A stretch of 64,000 nucleotides of DNA from positions 24,195,811 through 24,259,810 of the forward strand of contig NC_034012.1 in NCBI RefSeq assembly GCF_000346465.2, read 5' to 3'. Below, in pieces: positions 44,400 through 56,076 of this stretch. A program made the translations under genes and the position numbers. The notes below the pieces were generated by a model. That model was not told the origin of the DNA, did no database searches, and was given only the letters and a program-made list of their open reading frames with translations. This stretch comes from Prunus persica (lineage: Eukaryota; Streptophyta; Magnoliopsida; Rosales; Rosaceae). Positions within the stretch are counted from its first letter, which is position 1, and every line of letters begins with the position of its first letter.

Positions 44400-45230
44400 A
44401 TGCACTGCAGAAGAAGAGATTCTCAGAAGGATGTGGCATTCACCTGTTTTTTTAAGTGTGGTGGTGAGCAAAAATGCTCCCATAGAAATATAAAGTAAAA
44501 TCCTATAATTGTAATCTATTAAAATCATAAGTAAAACCTTAAGTGAATAAAATCATAAGGAAGTCATGTAATTGCAATTTATTAAAATAATAAGTAAAAT
44601 CATATAATTACAAATTCAGTTGAAATCCATTACATTAAAATCATGTAATTACAATATGTTAAATCTCAATTGAATACCCCCCTAAATAGATTTGTAAATA
44701 CTCTTTTTAAATTGGAACATCTCTACTCCTATAAACTAAAATTATCAACATAGTAAAATAAGGGATGGGTATAATACGTATGTAAAATTGATTAGGTAAA
44801 TTTCTTAAAAACACATAGTGAAAAATTCGGCTATTATATAAGAATTTAAATTTTGTTACTTATAATCTTCTTCTTTTTTCAGTAATACGTGCAAAATACA
44901 TATGAAATATGCGAATAATATATTTGCATTAAAAAAATGTGCATTTTGTATTTTTAGAATTATATGGAAAACAAAAATATCTTTTTAAAAAAAAGTAAGC
45001 ATACATATAATACATGAATTTGCTAACTTAGGGTTATCAAAATGGCAGATGCATTGATATATTAAGTGTGGGTGGAATTAACACGTGTGCCAAGGTATTT
45101 AGATTAATTTTAGGGCTAGCTAAAATCTGACTTTTTGAGTGCCTATGCGTGAGAGAATAAGTGGAGTGGAAAGTAAAGAACACCTTTACGTTTAGTGTGA
45201 GCAAGACGCAAAGTTTGATATTTTCAAGTC
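44400..45230. other. AT-rich intergenic DNA
   Basis: No gene. Includes several imperfect repeats of AAATCATAAGTAAAA(C/T) near 44510-44650, possibly MITE debris. A sequence GTGGTGGTGAGCAAAAATGCTCC at ~44459 has a relative in inverse orientation at ~62180. Confidence 0.5.
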
Positions 45231-45231
45231 C

Positions 45232-45867
45232 TTATAAAAGGGGAGGCCAGCATCAATAGCAGTCATAATCACAAAGCTCAGACACACACATACAATCAGC
45301 ACCAAATGGCTCAAGCTATGATGCCGCTTAGGTGTGTTTTTGGTCATCCTCTTGATGCTTGTTGCGGCAGGCAGAGGCAGGAACTTCTCATCCAAAGCCT
45401 AAGAAAGTCCAGTGCAAGAACAAGAACTACCCTGATTGTTATTGCCTAGAGCTTACATGTCCTAGTGCTTGCCCTGAGCAATGCGAAGTTGACTGCGTCA
45501 CATGCAGTCCTGTTTGCAGTAAGGGGGGGTGCCTATAACAGAAAAGGACTCCATGATCCATAAATATGGGGTTACACAAGAGAATTGCTTTGCTCATCTT
45601 GACTTGAGCTTCAAGTTTTATGCCCTAAGTGGGGAAGTGAATGGTGTTTTGGGCCAAACATATGCAAGCAACTATGTGAGTAAGATTAAGATGGGTGTGG
45701 TGATGCCTGTTTTGGGTGGGGACAAAGAATTTGCATCCTCTAGTATCTTTGCCTCTGATTGTGCTGTTTCAAGGTTAAGTGGGGAATTTGTTAAGAACAA
45801 CTCTTCAGACAGCTTTGAGTATATGAATTGTGCTAGTGGGACGGATGGCCGTGGAGTTGTTTTGTAA
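45232..45867 (+). pseudogene. Root-cap family protein pseudogene with internal deletion and frameshifts
   Basis: A TATA-like cttataaaagg (45230-45240) precedes an ATG at 45306. Three frames in succession give a signal-peptide-like hydrophobic stretch (GVFLVILLMLVAAGRG), then a Cys-rich N-domain (KKVQCKNKNYPDCYCLELTC, CEVDCVTCSPVC), then after a G-run at ~45520 the family C-terminal domain (VPITEKDSMIHKYGV, NCFAHLDLSFKFYALSGEVN, GVLGQTYASNYVSKIKMGVV, DKEFASSSIFASDCAVSRLS). Intact family members have roughly 150 more residues between the Cys-rich and the C-terminal part, and those are missing. At least two frameshifts precede the deletion. The natural protein is secreted and expressed in root cap and elsewhere; its role is poorly known. 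A more decayed relative lies at 61529-61745. Confidence 0.85.
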
Positions 45868-46400
45868 GAAGTGATTGAATATCTCTTGGAGTACTATTGA
45901 TATATGTAATAAATAATAAAGGCCAAGACTCATGGAATGGTATGTCTGGCTCTAGCAGTTTCAATTGATATTGGTGTAATATTGGTCATGTATTGTTGAT
46001 TTCTATAAACTCAAGTTGTTATTACGTGCGAAATTATTAGCATAATTTTTTATGTGCTTCTTAACACAACTAAAAGAAATAATATATTCATCTTAAAGGC
46101 GGATCTGAATTTGGAATCTCTACTTGGATGTTCTCTACCATGACCTGCTTGACTTTTGTTGTTTACCTATTACCTAATTTAAATTTCATCCCAAACCAAA
46201 AGATTGGGTTGACTCATTAGGTTTTATAAAGAAAAACCAAAATGGTTCACATCAAACTATGTATCTTCATTGCTCAATTTAATTTTCCTTCAATCTCTCA
46301 CCATAACCACAAGATTTTCCTACTCTATTCCAAGATCAAAATATGATGGTTTTACAAGAAAGCATATGAAAATCAAATCTGAGACTATGCCCATTAGTCA
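45868..46400. other. 3' flank of the root-cap pseudogene, no gene
   Basis: The first ~150 bp (AATAAATAATAAAGGCCAAGACTCATGG...) are shared with 61660-61740 and represent the old 3' untranslated region. The rest is AT-rich. Confidence 0.6.
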
Positions 46401-46407
46401 AAATTTA

Positions 46408-46946
46408 GGGTTGTTAGGTTCAGTGGTCCCTAAACTTTGACATGATTCGTATTTTGATCCCTTAATTTTCAAAATTGTTCCTATGGTCTTTCAACTTCAG
46501 TATTTCGTTAAGACAAATGGTCCTGCCGTCAATTTTGTTAACTTTTTCTGTTAAATTTGAGCATGTGCATGGCACATGGTGTACTATTGAGGGTCAAAAT
46601 CGAAAATTAATTCACTCCTGGGGTAAATTAAAAATATTCAGATGGTGAAAGTAATATTCAGAAGGTTTTTAGTTTTTATTTTTATTTTTTGGGTGAAAGG
46701 AATATTCATATGGTGAAAATTAAAAATAATACAAAAAGACCATTTTGCCCTTGCATTTAACGGAAAAGATAACAAAATTGACGGCATGATCATTTATCCT
46801 AACGAAGCTGAAGTTGAAGGAGGATAGATAAGCTAGGACAGACGAGAATGTATTAGATCTTCTTCCACTTTTCCCTGTCTTATCCAAGCCAAAATGCAAA
46901 TCAGGTCAAAGTTTAAAGACCATTAGACCTAAGATCCCAAAACCTA
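46408..46946. mobile_element. MITE-like element with long imperfect inverted repeats
   Basis: Left arm GTTAGGTTCAGTGGTCCCTAAACTTTGAC (46409-46440) pairs with the inverse of 46910-46945 (...GTCAAAGTTTAAAGACCATTAG). Inner arms GCCGTCAATTTTGTTAACTT (~46525) and its inverse near 46770 extend the fold, with CAACTTCAG blocks on both sides. About 540 bp, non-coding, so a foldback DNA transposon derivative. The right half holds a ~75-bp unpaired insertion. No clean target duplication recognised. Confidence 0.7.
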
Positions 46947-46959
46947 ATACAAGACATAA

Positions 46960-48980
46960 GCAATCTTCAGTGGTTTCCCATATAATAAGCAAATATAATT
47001 TTCAGTGCATTTCTTTTCGGACAAATAGGGCTTGGTTCTTAAAAAAATAATAATAAATAAGGCTTGGTTCATGATCTCTCCTTTCCATTTTTATTTATTT
47101 ATGAATGACCAAGATTGTTGAGACCCAAAAAGTTCACGGTTGGGCCCGAATAAATTATCAGCCCAAAATGATGTTCTGTTAAGAAGAGGCGTAAGGTGTA
47201 GTACACAAAAACCCACCACATGCGAGTTGTAATTCATGTGCCACGCTAAATAAATAATTCGTCATGCTAGGAGTTGAAATAAAGTATACCAGCTCTACAA
47301 GCCCATGCCGAAATCAAACATCGCAGCCTTTTTCCAAGGATGATAAAATTAAAATAAGCCAAGCGACATGCCATGCCAGGCACGAAATCGTTATTTCGCA
47401 CCCAACCACACTACAAGCCTAAGTAGGCCCAAGCCACTCAAATGCCCGGGGCTTGCTTGAGTGGGTTATGGTATGGATGGTAATAAATCAACATGAGGCC
47501 CATTGATGGGCCGAGAAATGGAAAGTCTCGGGTCGCTTGGGAGCCTCGGGACTCAAGCCTATTTTTTAGGTCCAAACATGTGGGTGAGCACAGGAGTGGG
47601 AAAAAAATAGCCCAATAGCCCAATCAAAATAGCCTATTAACTCAACCAAAAAAGCCCAATGATTAATAAAAATAGCCCACTTACTTAATGAACCACCTTA
47701 GCTCATACAATTGCCACAATGAGCCACAAAAGCCCCAGCCCGTTGATAAAAAATAGAAGCCACGAAGAGAAGGTCTGAAGATTCATTGCACAGAGCTGCT
47801 GGGAGGTTCCAGCACATGGGGGGAGCAAGTTTCAAAGCCAAAACATTCAAGGAACCAAGGGGTATTAGCGTATAAGATGCCAGGAAGAGAAGCACCCTTC
47901 AAACCAGCATAAATATCCTAACTCCTTTCCCCATTAGACTTGGCCATGAAAAAAAGAAAGCAATAAAGGAGATGGCTGGGAATGGAAGTATCCCATTGAG
48001 ACAATTGCGGGAAAAGAGGGCCTTGAGCTTCAAAAAACTCTGATCTGGTGCAAATAGGCAGAGGGGATTTCATCAAGAGAGGAAAAGTCAAGGAAGGAGA
48101 TGAGAAAGGAAGGGAAAAGCTTGGCCAATATGGGTAGAAGCCATTAGGGTTTCTTGGGAAGTGATGGTTTCCAGCGGCTATAAAATGAGGTCTCTTCCAC
48201 CCAACAAAACTCAACTCAGACCCAGAGAGCAAGCTTCCTCTCCTACTTGCAAAAATTCAGCAAACTCGTGCACTATTCACCTTCTTCTCCATCTTCCTTT
48301 TATGGTAGACAGAGCATCTGTCAAGCCGCCGAAAGAGCATTGTTCTTTACTTCTCCTTTCTTAGCCAAATCTCCAAGAAACTTCTCCTTTCTCACCTTAA
48401 TACTTCCCTTTTGTTTCCCAAGAGAGCCTAAACTTCCCCTCAGTGCTAAACTCATGTTGATTTTGCTTCCATGCCACATGCCTCTCATGCTGAGCTCAAA
48501 AGTTTATCGGTAAGCATTAGGAAATTACTTGTAAGTTGTTGTTTTAGTTGGTGAAGGTAACCAAAATGCCTCCTAAGGCTCCGCTGTCCTTTCAAAGCAT
48601 TTTTGGGGCTTAATTTTCGAGCTTAGACAAAGGGGACAATTTCATCAGTCTGCCCTTTACGGCAGCCCAGCCCATTTACAGTTGCCGGAAGAAAAGTCCC
48701 CTTACAGATATATGATCATACCATCCAATTTGTTATTGTAAGAGAAAAATAGCGCACCAGAAAACTGGAAGATGGTCTATCACTCTAACCTTTTCTTTTC
48801 TTGTTACATAGGCCCAAAGCCCAAAAAGCTAAACCAACCACCAGTGCTTATACAAACGATCCAATCCAAAGCAAAAACTCATAAGCTTCGTTTGGTGGAT
48901 CATATTGGATTAATTAGGATAAGAATTGGAGTGTTGGACTGGGTTGGACTTTAAGTCCTCTAAGTTGTTCGGAAATGCTA
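46960..48980. other. Intergenic repeat-like DNA, no supported gene
   Basis: Several short ORFs (47438-48513) show no recognisable domains and lie on both strands. The text has LTR-leader-like features (a tctataaaatgagg box near 48178) but no second copy in the window. Confidence 0.4.
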
Positions 48981-49971
48981 TAAGAGCATCTCCAACAGTA
49001 GTAGCAAATAAAACTCTTCAAATTGAAGTTTGTTAACCTACGTGGCAATTTGAAAAGCCTTATTTGCTACTTGAATAAAAAAATTTACTCCAACAGACTC
49101 ATCAATTCAATTAATGCAATATCATGGAAAATAATGAAAATATGAAAACATGTGAAAATGTCTATGTATTTACTATATAAAAAGAAAAAAAAATGCATGT
49201 TTTTAACATTTTCAAGGTAGGTTTTGTTTTTCCAAAGTAAAATTAAATGTTTGAAGAGCCAAAGTCAACTTATCAGTCCTGAATAGAGAGAAAGAGGTTG
49301 TAGATTTGATGACTGAGGTTAAAGAGGCTGTTAGAGAGAGATTTTCTGATGTGGGTGTAGACAAAGAAATTTTGGCGCAATAAATTCCATTAGATAGGAA
49401 AAATAAATAGGGTTCAGTAGATTGAATTGTGGGCCCCATAATTCGCCCATGTGGCGTATGACTCATCAAAATCGGATTAGTTGTCAAAAGTGACACGTGT
49501 CGACATCCGACGGAGTGCATCAAACGGTCCAAAGTGAAGAGATTAAAAGAAAGAATTTTCTATGATTGACTTTGATTTAAATCAAATATTAATCAAGTCA
49601 ATCAATCGAAGATAATTTGGTTAAATTGCTAAATTATTGGAATTAATTTTAAATCAAATCAGAATTCCACAAAGGAAGGTTTTAAAGAAGGAAAGCTATT
49701 TAGGTCAAGCATCCTGCAGGAGCCTATAAATAGGAGGCCTCAAGACAAAAGAAGGAGCTTAGGCCCTATTTGGGATTGCTTTTTTTTTTTCCAAAAGCTT
49801 GCTTTATTTTAAAGTTAATCAGTTTAAAGTGTTTGGTAAAAAATAAAATATCCCGATTATTTTAAAAGCAGTGGCCTTTTGACAGCACTTTTAAAGCAGT
49901 TCTGAGTTGCTTTTCAAAGTTGCTTTCAAAAAGCATACATGAACCCTTATGAATCTTTTATTACCAAAATA

Positions 49972-50071
49972 NNNNNNNNNNNNNNNNNNNNNNNNNNNNN
50001 NNNNNNNNNNNNNNNNNNNNNNNNNNNNNNNNNNNNNNNNNNNNNNNNNNNNNNNNNNNNNNNNNNNNNNN
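49972..50071. other. Assembly gap (100 N)
   Basis: One hundred N's, the usual placeholder for a gap of unknown size, inside the Harbinger-like element at the edge of the CCA repeat. Confidence 1.
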
Positions 50072-50111
50072 CAAAGACGAACTGTCGATCCTTCGGCTTC
50101 TCGATACTCTC

Positions 50112-50512
50112 CGCCACTACCACCACAGCCGCCACCACCTCCACCACCATCACCACCACCACAACCACCACCTCCTCCAAAATCTCCACAACCAACATCA
50201 CCATGCGGCCACTGCCAACATCACCACTGCCACCACCTCCACAACAACCATCCCCACCACCACCACAACCACAACCACCAACTCCACCACTTGCACCACC
50301 ACATTCACTACCTCCACAACCACCGCCACCACCACCACATCCTCCTCCTCCTCCTCCTCCTCCGCATCACCACCACAACCACCACCATCACCACCACCAC
50401 CACAACCACCTCCTCCAAAATCTCCACAACCAACATCACCACCACTACCATGCGGCCACTGCCAACACCACCACCACCTCCACTCCATCACCACCACTAC
50501 CACCACATGATT
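50112..50512. repeat. CCA/CCT-rich low-complexity block
   Basis: About 400 bp of degenerate CCACCA/CCT trinucleotides, including two ~75-bp near-identical blocks (CACAACCACCACCTCCTCCA type) around 50160 and 50405. It is open in several frames on both strands, giving false Pro/His-rich or Val/Gly-rich ORFs. Confidence 0.95.
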
Positions 50513-51110
50513 AGTACATAACACTTTCAACATCATGTCTATTTTAGTCATTATTCACAGCTACAACAATTTTATATTAAAATTTACCAAACGGTTTTGG
50601 CACTGCTTTTTGTACTAGCAGCACTTTAAAAATATTATTTACCAAACATGGAGCTGCTTTACTTTACAGCTAATTATTTTTAAAGCACAACAGAAACAAC
50701 TTTTTTTTAAAAGTGACAGCAATCCCAAACTAGGCCTTAGACAGACCAAGCATTCAGAGGAAACAGAAAACTCTCTACATTCTTCACCTCACTTTAGAAG
50801 AGCCACCAAGCACAACAAATACGTGTCAGTTCCTCCACCCTAGAAAAATCCAAAAGCCAAACAAGCCTTGTGCTACTCGTTTGATCAAGATCAAGTCTCT
50901 ACAACCCTTGTATCAAACACAAATTTTCTTTAAACACTTTGGAGATCGAATAAGAGGATTTAGTACAGAGATTGTAACCCCAAATTTCATTAATACAAAT
51001 ATTATTTTGCACACGTGTTCTTGTCTCATTTGTCGCAGAAAATTCGTATTTACAGTGGGCTCACCTATTTTAGAATTCCAAAGATGCTGAAGAGGTTGTT
51101 GGAGATGGTC

Positions 51111-52240
51111 TGATGAGGGGGTTGTAGGAGGGGCTTAATCCCACTATCCAACAAAGGAGAGAAAATATTGGACTTGAACCTTTTTTTATAATTGAATAGT
51201 TGGATTGAACCCCTCATTGAACCCCTCACCAAAATACCCCTCTTTGTAAAAGCGCCCTAAGTTGTTTGGTAGATCAATAAGCATCACTAGACTAGACTTA
51301 AGTCCACTGCGCTGTTTGGTACAAGACTATACTGGACTGCATTGGACTTCAATATTTTATATATATATATATATTTTTTGTGTTTATTTAATATCACAAA
51401 TAATTAATTTTATGAAAACACATGCGCACATAATTAAAAGTAAGAAAGCCCCATCATATACTACTTATTTGCTTTTACCCCATCATAATAAAACATGTCC
51501 AAATATAAAAAAGTAAAAAACTCACCAATCCAATCTGGATTGGACCTATGTTAATCTAGTCCAATCCGACCCACTAAATGGGGTCATAATTCATACTCTT
51601 AGAAATGTTAGTTGATAGATGATACTTTTTTTATTGTTGAGAAATTCTGGGATTGTATTCATAATTCAGTAAAAAAAATCACTGGCCACAAAGGGCCAAT
51701 ACAAACTAGCCATGAAGGACCATTACAACATCAAAATTAAGACAATAAGATGTTCCTCTAATAACAATCAGGTAGGATTAAAAAAATTTCTGGCATAGGC
51801 ATCCCAAAATAATAAAAAATAGATAAAGCTTGAAAAAACTAAGGCATAATAATACAAATAAAACTCTTACAAAGGAGAGATGAAAAGCTCTCACAAAGGG
51901 GAAGTGGAAAGCTCTCACAAAAGGAGAGGTGAAAACTGCACAGAGAACTCAAGAGCCTTTGCGATTTATTCCAAACATAAAGAAACCTAAAAAAGGATGG
52001 TGATGGAGATCCGACACCGAAATGGAAGTGGAGATCCAACGATGAGATGTAACTGTATGTGATGGTTGGATGAAAATCATAACAAAACAAAGTCAAATAG
52101 GGGAAACCTTCTGTCTCTGCAAATAAGGGAAGAGGATAAAGGAGAAAGAGAAGAGGGGAGAAGGGAGGGGAGGAAGAACAGTGGCTTCCTCCATCTCAAA
52201 GTGAAAATAGATGTAGAAGTGTTTTTTAGGGGAGAGAGGG
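51111..52240. other. Intergenic, no gene
   Basis: AT-rich with an (AT)n run at ~51359-51373 and A-rich repeats near 51840-51930 (three copies of AAAGCTCTCACAAA-like text). No coding sequence supported. Confidence 0.5.
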
Positions 52241-52256
52241 CTAGAGTTTCTCTGGA

Positions 52257-52410
52257 GGCTGATATCTTCCAGATACTGATGGTAGGGAATGAGCTTTTGA
52301 TCTTTGGTTTTCCAATCACCAGTTGTCTGAAAGATGATAAGTGACGAATCTCCATATACATCAATCTCATTGATTCTCAACTTGAGGGCGCACTCACTGG
52401 TTGTTTGTTG
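52257..52410 (-). pseudogene. Ty3/gypsy RNase H fragment
   Basis: On the minus strand the frame reads ECALKLRINEIDVYGDSSLI followed by IFQTTGDWKTKDQKLIPYH, the RNase H core of Ty3/gypsy pol (family pattern: A-L-x-x-A..., YGDS, then W-x-T-K-D-x-K-L-x-P-Y). Downstream the frame loses similarity, and no RT or integrase is adjacent. About 50 residues only, a fragment embedded in unrelated sequence. Confidence 0.75.
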
Positions 52411-52742
52411 ATAGATGATACTTAAGCTGCAAAACTTCACTAATACTATAATTATTACTAGCTCTTTGGCACATGCTCCTCCGATTGAATTTTCTTTTTT
52501 TGTTGAGATATATAAATTTTTTTTAATATTCAAAAGGTTTGAAGGTGGTTGTTCTTTTTTTATTTATGGACAATTGTAGCACTGCTCCTATTTTATTTTA
52601 ATTAAAATAAATTGTGAATGTAATATTTTATCTTTATTTAATGAAATGTTTAATATTTTAGTATTTTCATTAACCAGGAGGAGTTATAGGGATTTTGAAT
52701 GCTTCATTTTAAGAAATTATTATGCCTTAACATATATATATA

Positions 52743-52846
52743 TATATAGATTAACTATTGGAATCCATAATAGATTAAATAGAAAGAATAAATAACAAAA
52801 AATTATTTTAATCTATTATGGATTCCAATAATTAATCTATATATAC
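52743..52846. repeat. Foldback element (MITE) of ~100 bp
   Basis: TATAGATTAACTATTGGAAT... (52745-52780) pairs with its inverse at 52806-52843 (...ATTCCAATAATTAATCTATA), one or two mismatches, with an ~25-nt loop. Flanked on both sides by (TA)n runs. Confidence 0.85.
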
Positions 52847-53149
52847 ATATATATATATATATATATAAATTCTTCTTCATGAGTGCTTAGTTAGAACAAA
52901 ATTTAAGTTGAGGAACACTATCTTGGAGGCCATATATCAATGAAGCAGGTTATTGGCGCCCTAACTTTTAGAGTACAACAACCTTAACCCTTATAAGCGT
53001 ACACACTTTGCAACACTTGCATTCGGTAAATACCTTGAATTTTCAGCGGTCATCTGAAATTTGTAAATAAAAAAACATAGTTTGCTAGATAAAAATGAAC
53101 CGGAAATCTCTTTATATGGTTGTCAAGGAGAGTTGGGGATCAGTCAATG

Positions 53150-53565
53150 ATGATCATGGCTTTCCTCTTAGCTGAGGAGGAGGTTCGAGAGATTGAAGTC
53201 CAGCGAAAGCGATTTGATTTATTTCAGTCTTGGAGCCTTCAGGGAATGCCTGTGTGTATCCCAAGGGATTTTGCAAGATGCAGGAAATCATGATCAGTTT
53301 TGGGTGATGAAGGACTATGGAGTGAGCGAGTCTTGGACTAAAATAAAGCTCTCCATTGTGATGTTGGATTCTGGCAACATTTGCCTGCCCCTTACAGGAC
53401 CAAATCTCATGATCTGCTGTTTGCAAAGTGGATAAGCGATTTTTATTTGTACAACTTTGATGATCACACCTTTCGCACCGTGTCGATTTCCCTATTTCAG
53501 GAGTTTCGTGATGCCGAGGTCTACTTGGAGAAAAAACTTACCTATCCCCGACCAATAACACAATG
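53150..53565 (+). pseudogene. F-box-associated (FBA) domain fragment
   Basis: Plus-strand frames contain CLCVSQGILQDAGNHDQFWV, then VMKDYGVSESWTKIKLSIVM, then in a shifted frame LYNFDDHTFRTVSISLFQEF and AEVYLEK. That order (a W-V-M-K-x-Y-G-V-x-E-S-W-T-K core, then L-Y-x-x-D) is the F-box-associated interaction domain of plant F-box proteins. There is no F-box upstream and there are several frame changes, so it is a degraded 3' piece of an F-box gene. Confidence 0.8.
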
Positions 53566-54301
53566 ACACGTGGAAAAGTTATCCTACGTGTCACTGCGTT
53601 ATTGACATTATGGACGTAGCACATCAAGGAAACCAGGTATTTTACTCATCACTATATTTTAAATAGTAAATTGAGTTTAGACCCATAAAATTCATTTTTA
53701 ATCACCTACAACCCTTTCTCTTATTTTTCTATTTAAAATATCCAATTTTTTCAAATAAAACCCGATGACTAGGATCCAAGTAAGGAAGTTACCTAATCTA
53801 GCTTAAAATCTTATTTAGTCTATTTTTTGGATTCCAAAACTACCCATGTTTACAAGTTAACATGTTATGTGGAGGTGTAACTAATGACATACGTTGAATT
53901 TGGAAAGATCTTCAAATAGTTATAATGGATGTAGGAATTAATCTAGAAACTTATTTGAAATTAAATATAAATTCAACATTAACGTATTAGTAATCTACAT
54001 GTGATTAACGTTTTGGTTTATTTAATTAAAAATTATGTTGTTTTCCTTTTATGAATTATACTACTAGTAATCTATTTTATTTAGTTTTATGAACAATAGT
54101 GTACATGCTAATTATGATGAAAAATATTTTGATAATCTATTTATTCTTCATTTTATGAAATTTTTTTTTTTAAATGAACTTATTTTTTTCTCTAATAATA
54201 TACCTAGTAAAACAATGTACCTATTTTTCCTCTCCAAATAATTTACCTATACACATTTATAGGTATATTGTAAAATAATTTACCTATGGGTAAATAATGT
54301 A
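53566..54301. other. AT-rich intergenic DNA
   Basis: No gene. The block at ~53652-53702 (TTTAAATAGTAAATTGAG...) recurs almost exactly at ~61083-61133, evidence of an old duplication. Confidence 0.6.
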
Positions 54302-54306
54302 CCTAT

Positions 54307-54841
54307 TGTGGGAGCAAATTTCCCCACGAGAATATTCGGTTCGGAAGATTCCCCTTTCTTCTTCGCCGCCTCTTTCTCCCTGCAAAATAGAACAAATAAG
54401 AGGACCACACCCAGGGGGTGTTGGCCAAAGGCCCTGCGATGCCTAAGTCAATTCAATCGATCCGTAGAGAAACGATAGCTAAAATAGGGTACGGGATGTG
54501 TTTATCATATAAATCGGGCGGCCGGAGCCTTATGTAAAAGAGAGAGAGAAAAGAGGTGACTAGGGTATGAGAGGAATTTTCTATAGAGATTTTAGTAGTA
54601 GTTCTGACGTACTTCAACCCTTGTGTGTGTCCATGCTTTTATAGAGCCTCGTAGGGTTAGGGTTTGGAGAAAAATAATCCTTGTTGGGAAAGGAATTATT
54701 TTTCTGATTTTAGGAGATTTAAATCAATTAGGGATTTAATGCGAATTAAATCCCTAATCAAGGCAAGAATCCCCAAATCAAATAATCCCCAAATGGAAGG
54801 AAATATTTGACCTAGGGTTTGCTTAAAATTAGGTTCCCACA
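54307..54841 (-). repeat. 3' LTR (left) of the Tat-like element
   Basis: 535 bp, TG...CA on the plus strand; see the element entry for comparison with the other LTR. Confidence 0.95.
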
Positions 54842-55800
54842 AATGCCCCCCAGCTTCTGGATGGCCCGTGATGGCATGGAGGAGGTGTGAATTAACTGTT
54901 GGGCTGTCCAGCTGTAACTGGGCTTCCTTCTTGGATTTGGGGTCTCAATTGGAGTCGGCTTTTGATTGTTCTTGGAGTTGGGTTCCCAGTAGGAATGGGC
55001 TTGCGATTCTTTCTTGACCTAGGATGCCCAACATGTATAAATGCAGGGCTTCTCTTCATTCTTCTTCACATTGCAAACTTGACTTCTTTACTTTCTAGCT
55101 TGAGAGAGATCTTGGAGAATTTGTACTGCTTGTTGAAGAGAGGAGTTGTCGTGCATCCCAAGGTAAGTCGAGCAAGTATATTTTTTTCCTCGTCTTCTCT
55201 TTTTTGCGGCGAGGACCAGCTAGATGGGACCAAGCTTGTTGTCGTCGTTGGTGTCTGAAGACGGTTGGAGTAGTGGTGACCGTTAGTGGTCTACCCCTTG
55301 CCTAGTATGTTGAGATAGGGAAGCAGAATAGTCTAGACTATGATGATCTGCTGGCTGGGCAGGAAGAGTGTTCTGTCGGACTCCTTTAAAAAAGGATGGC
55401 TGATATGTCAAGTCTTCAAGAAATGAAACTACAACTTTGCTGGCGAAAGATGCGACTCCGTTGAGGAAAAAGCCAAGGATCCATTCTGCTGAGAAGACTC
55501 AAGTAAGAGCTGTTCTGCCGCCATCAGCAAGGTTTAAACATCTTGTTGGTGCAGATAGCAAGAAGATTGACGGTATACGCGATGTTCGGGATGTTCCACT
55601 TGAGTCTTCTACAGACAAGCTTGGAGACCGTGATTTGCTCCATGAAGTGGTCTGCTTGTCGAGAAGTAAAGAGATGTTGGCATTCCTTTCTGAATTTTGA
55701 GTCATCTGCACTAGTCAAGGGATGGAGATCGAGTTGGGAGGTGTGCTCATTCGCTCAACTATCGCGATCCAGCTGTTGAGTCACGAGCAGTCAAGCGTGA
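54842..55800 (+). other. Region antisense to gag with ORFs, possible Tat-type antisense ORF
   Basis: On the plus strand, opposite to gag, ORFs lie at 54899-55258 and 55437-55700 (LRKKPRIHSAEKTQVRAVLP, then ESSTDKLGDRDLLHEVVCLS). A donor-like CCCAAG|GTAAGT occurs at ~55160. Tat/Ogre-lineage elements are known to carry additional, sometimes antisense, ORFs between integrase and the 3' LTR, and this fits that position. Protein family not recognised. Confidence 0.45.
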
Positions 55801-56076
55801 AGTTGATTCAGCATCGTCGACTCCTTTATTTCTTTTCAGCTTTTGTAGTCTGCTTTCTTGTGTAGAATAATTGTTGAACTTGGCCGGTTGGTCAACTTGC
55901 TTTGGAAATTTTAGTTATTTTTTCAACTTCAATTTGCGTATTAACTTGTGAACTGCTTGAGTAATCAGCCAGTATCTTGATTGTGTGTCTCCCTTGGGAA
56001 ATTTATAAGTGCCAGGGTCCTTCTTAAGGGACTCCAAGCATGCTCTGCATATCCCATAGGATGTTTTTCTCAGGTC

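Larger units (their letters stand above)
49762..50736. mobile_element. Harbinger/Tourist-like element, 975 bp including a 100-N gap, TTA target duplication
   Basis: Starts GGCCCTATTTGGGATTGC and ends with the inverse GCAATCCCAAACTAGGCC, flanked by TTA on both sides (49759-49761 and 50737-50739), the hallmark of PIF/Harbinger MITEs. Inner arms also match (TTTGGTAAA near 49833, inverse TTTACCAAA near 50638). The centre is a CCA-rich low-complexity block and an unsequenced gap. No transposase. Confidence 0.85.
49428..51054 (+). repeat. LTR-like sequence (solo LTR?), interrupted at 49762-50736
   Basis: Removing the inner element leaves a ~650-bp sequence starting near TGTGGGCCCC and ending ...AAATTCGTATTTACA (51054). 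It has a cctataaatagg TATA box at ~49721 and a leader. This is the shape of a plant LTR. No matching pair, and flanking 5-mers do not agree, so edges are tentative. Confidence 0.45.
48984..51110. mobile_element. Possible outer MITE split by an LTR insertion
   Basis: AGAGCATCTCCAACAG at 48984-48999 is mirrored by TGTTGGAGATGGTC near 51097-51110, a terminal motif typical of several plant MITE families. The interior between about 49430 and 51054 is LTR-like and itself split by a Harbinger-like element. A nested structure is inferred; the duplications were not resolved. Confidence 0.35.

Noticed and set aside
47438..48513. Several 60-104-codon ORFs on both strands
   Set aside because: No recognisable domain, no coherent exon structure, overlapping opposite frames.
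49939..50521. Long Pro/His-rich and Val/Gly-rich ORFs on both strands
   Set aside because: They are translations of the CCA/CCT low-complexity block and run through the N gap; open in several frames at once.
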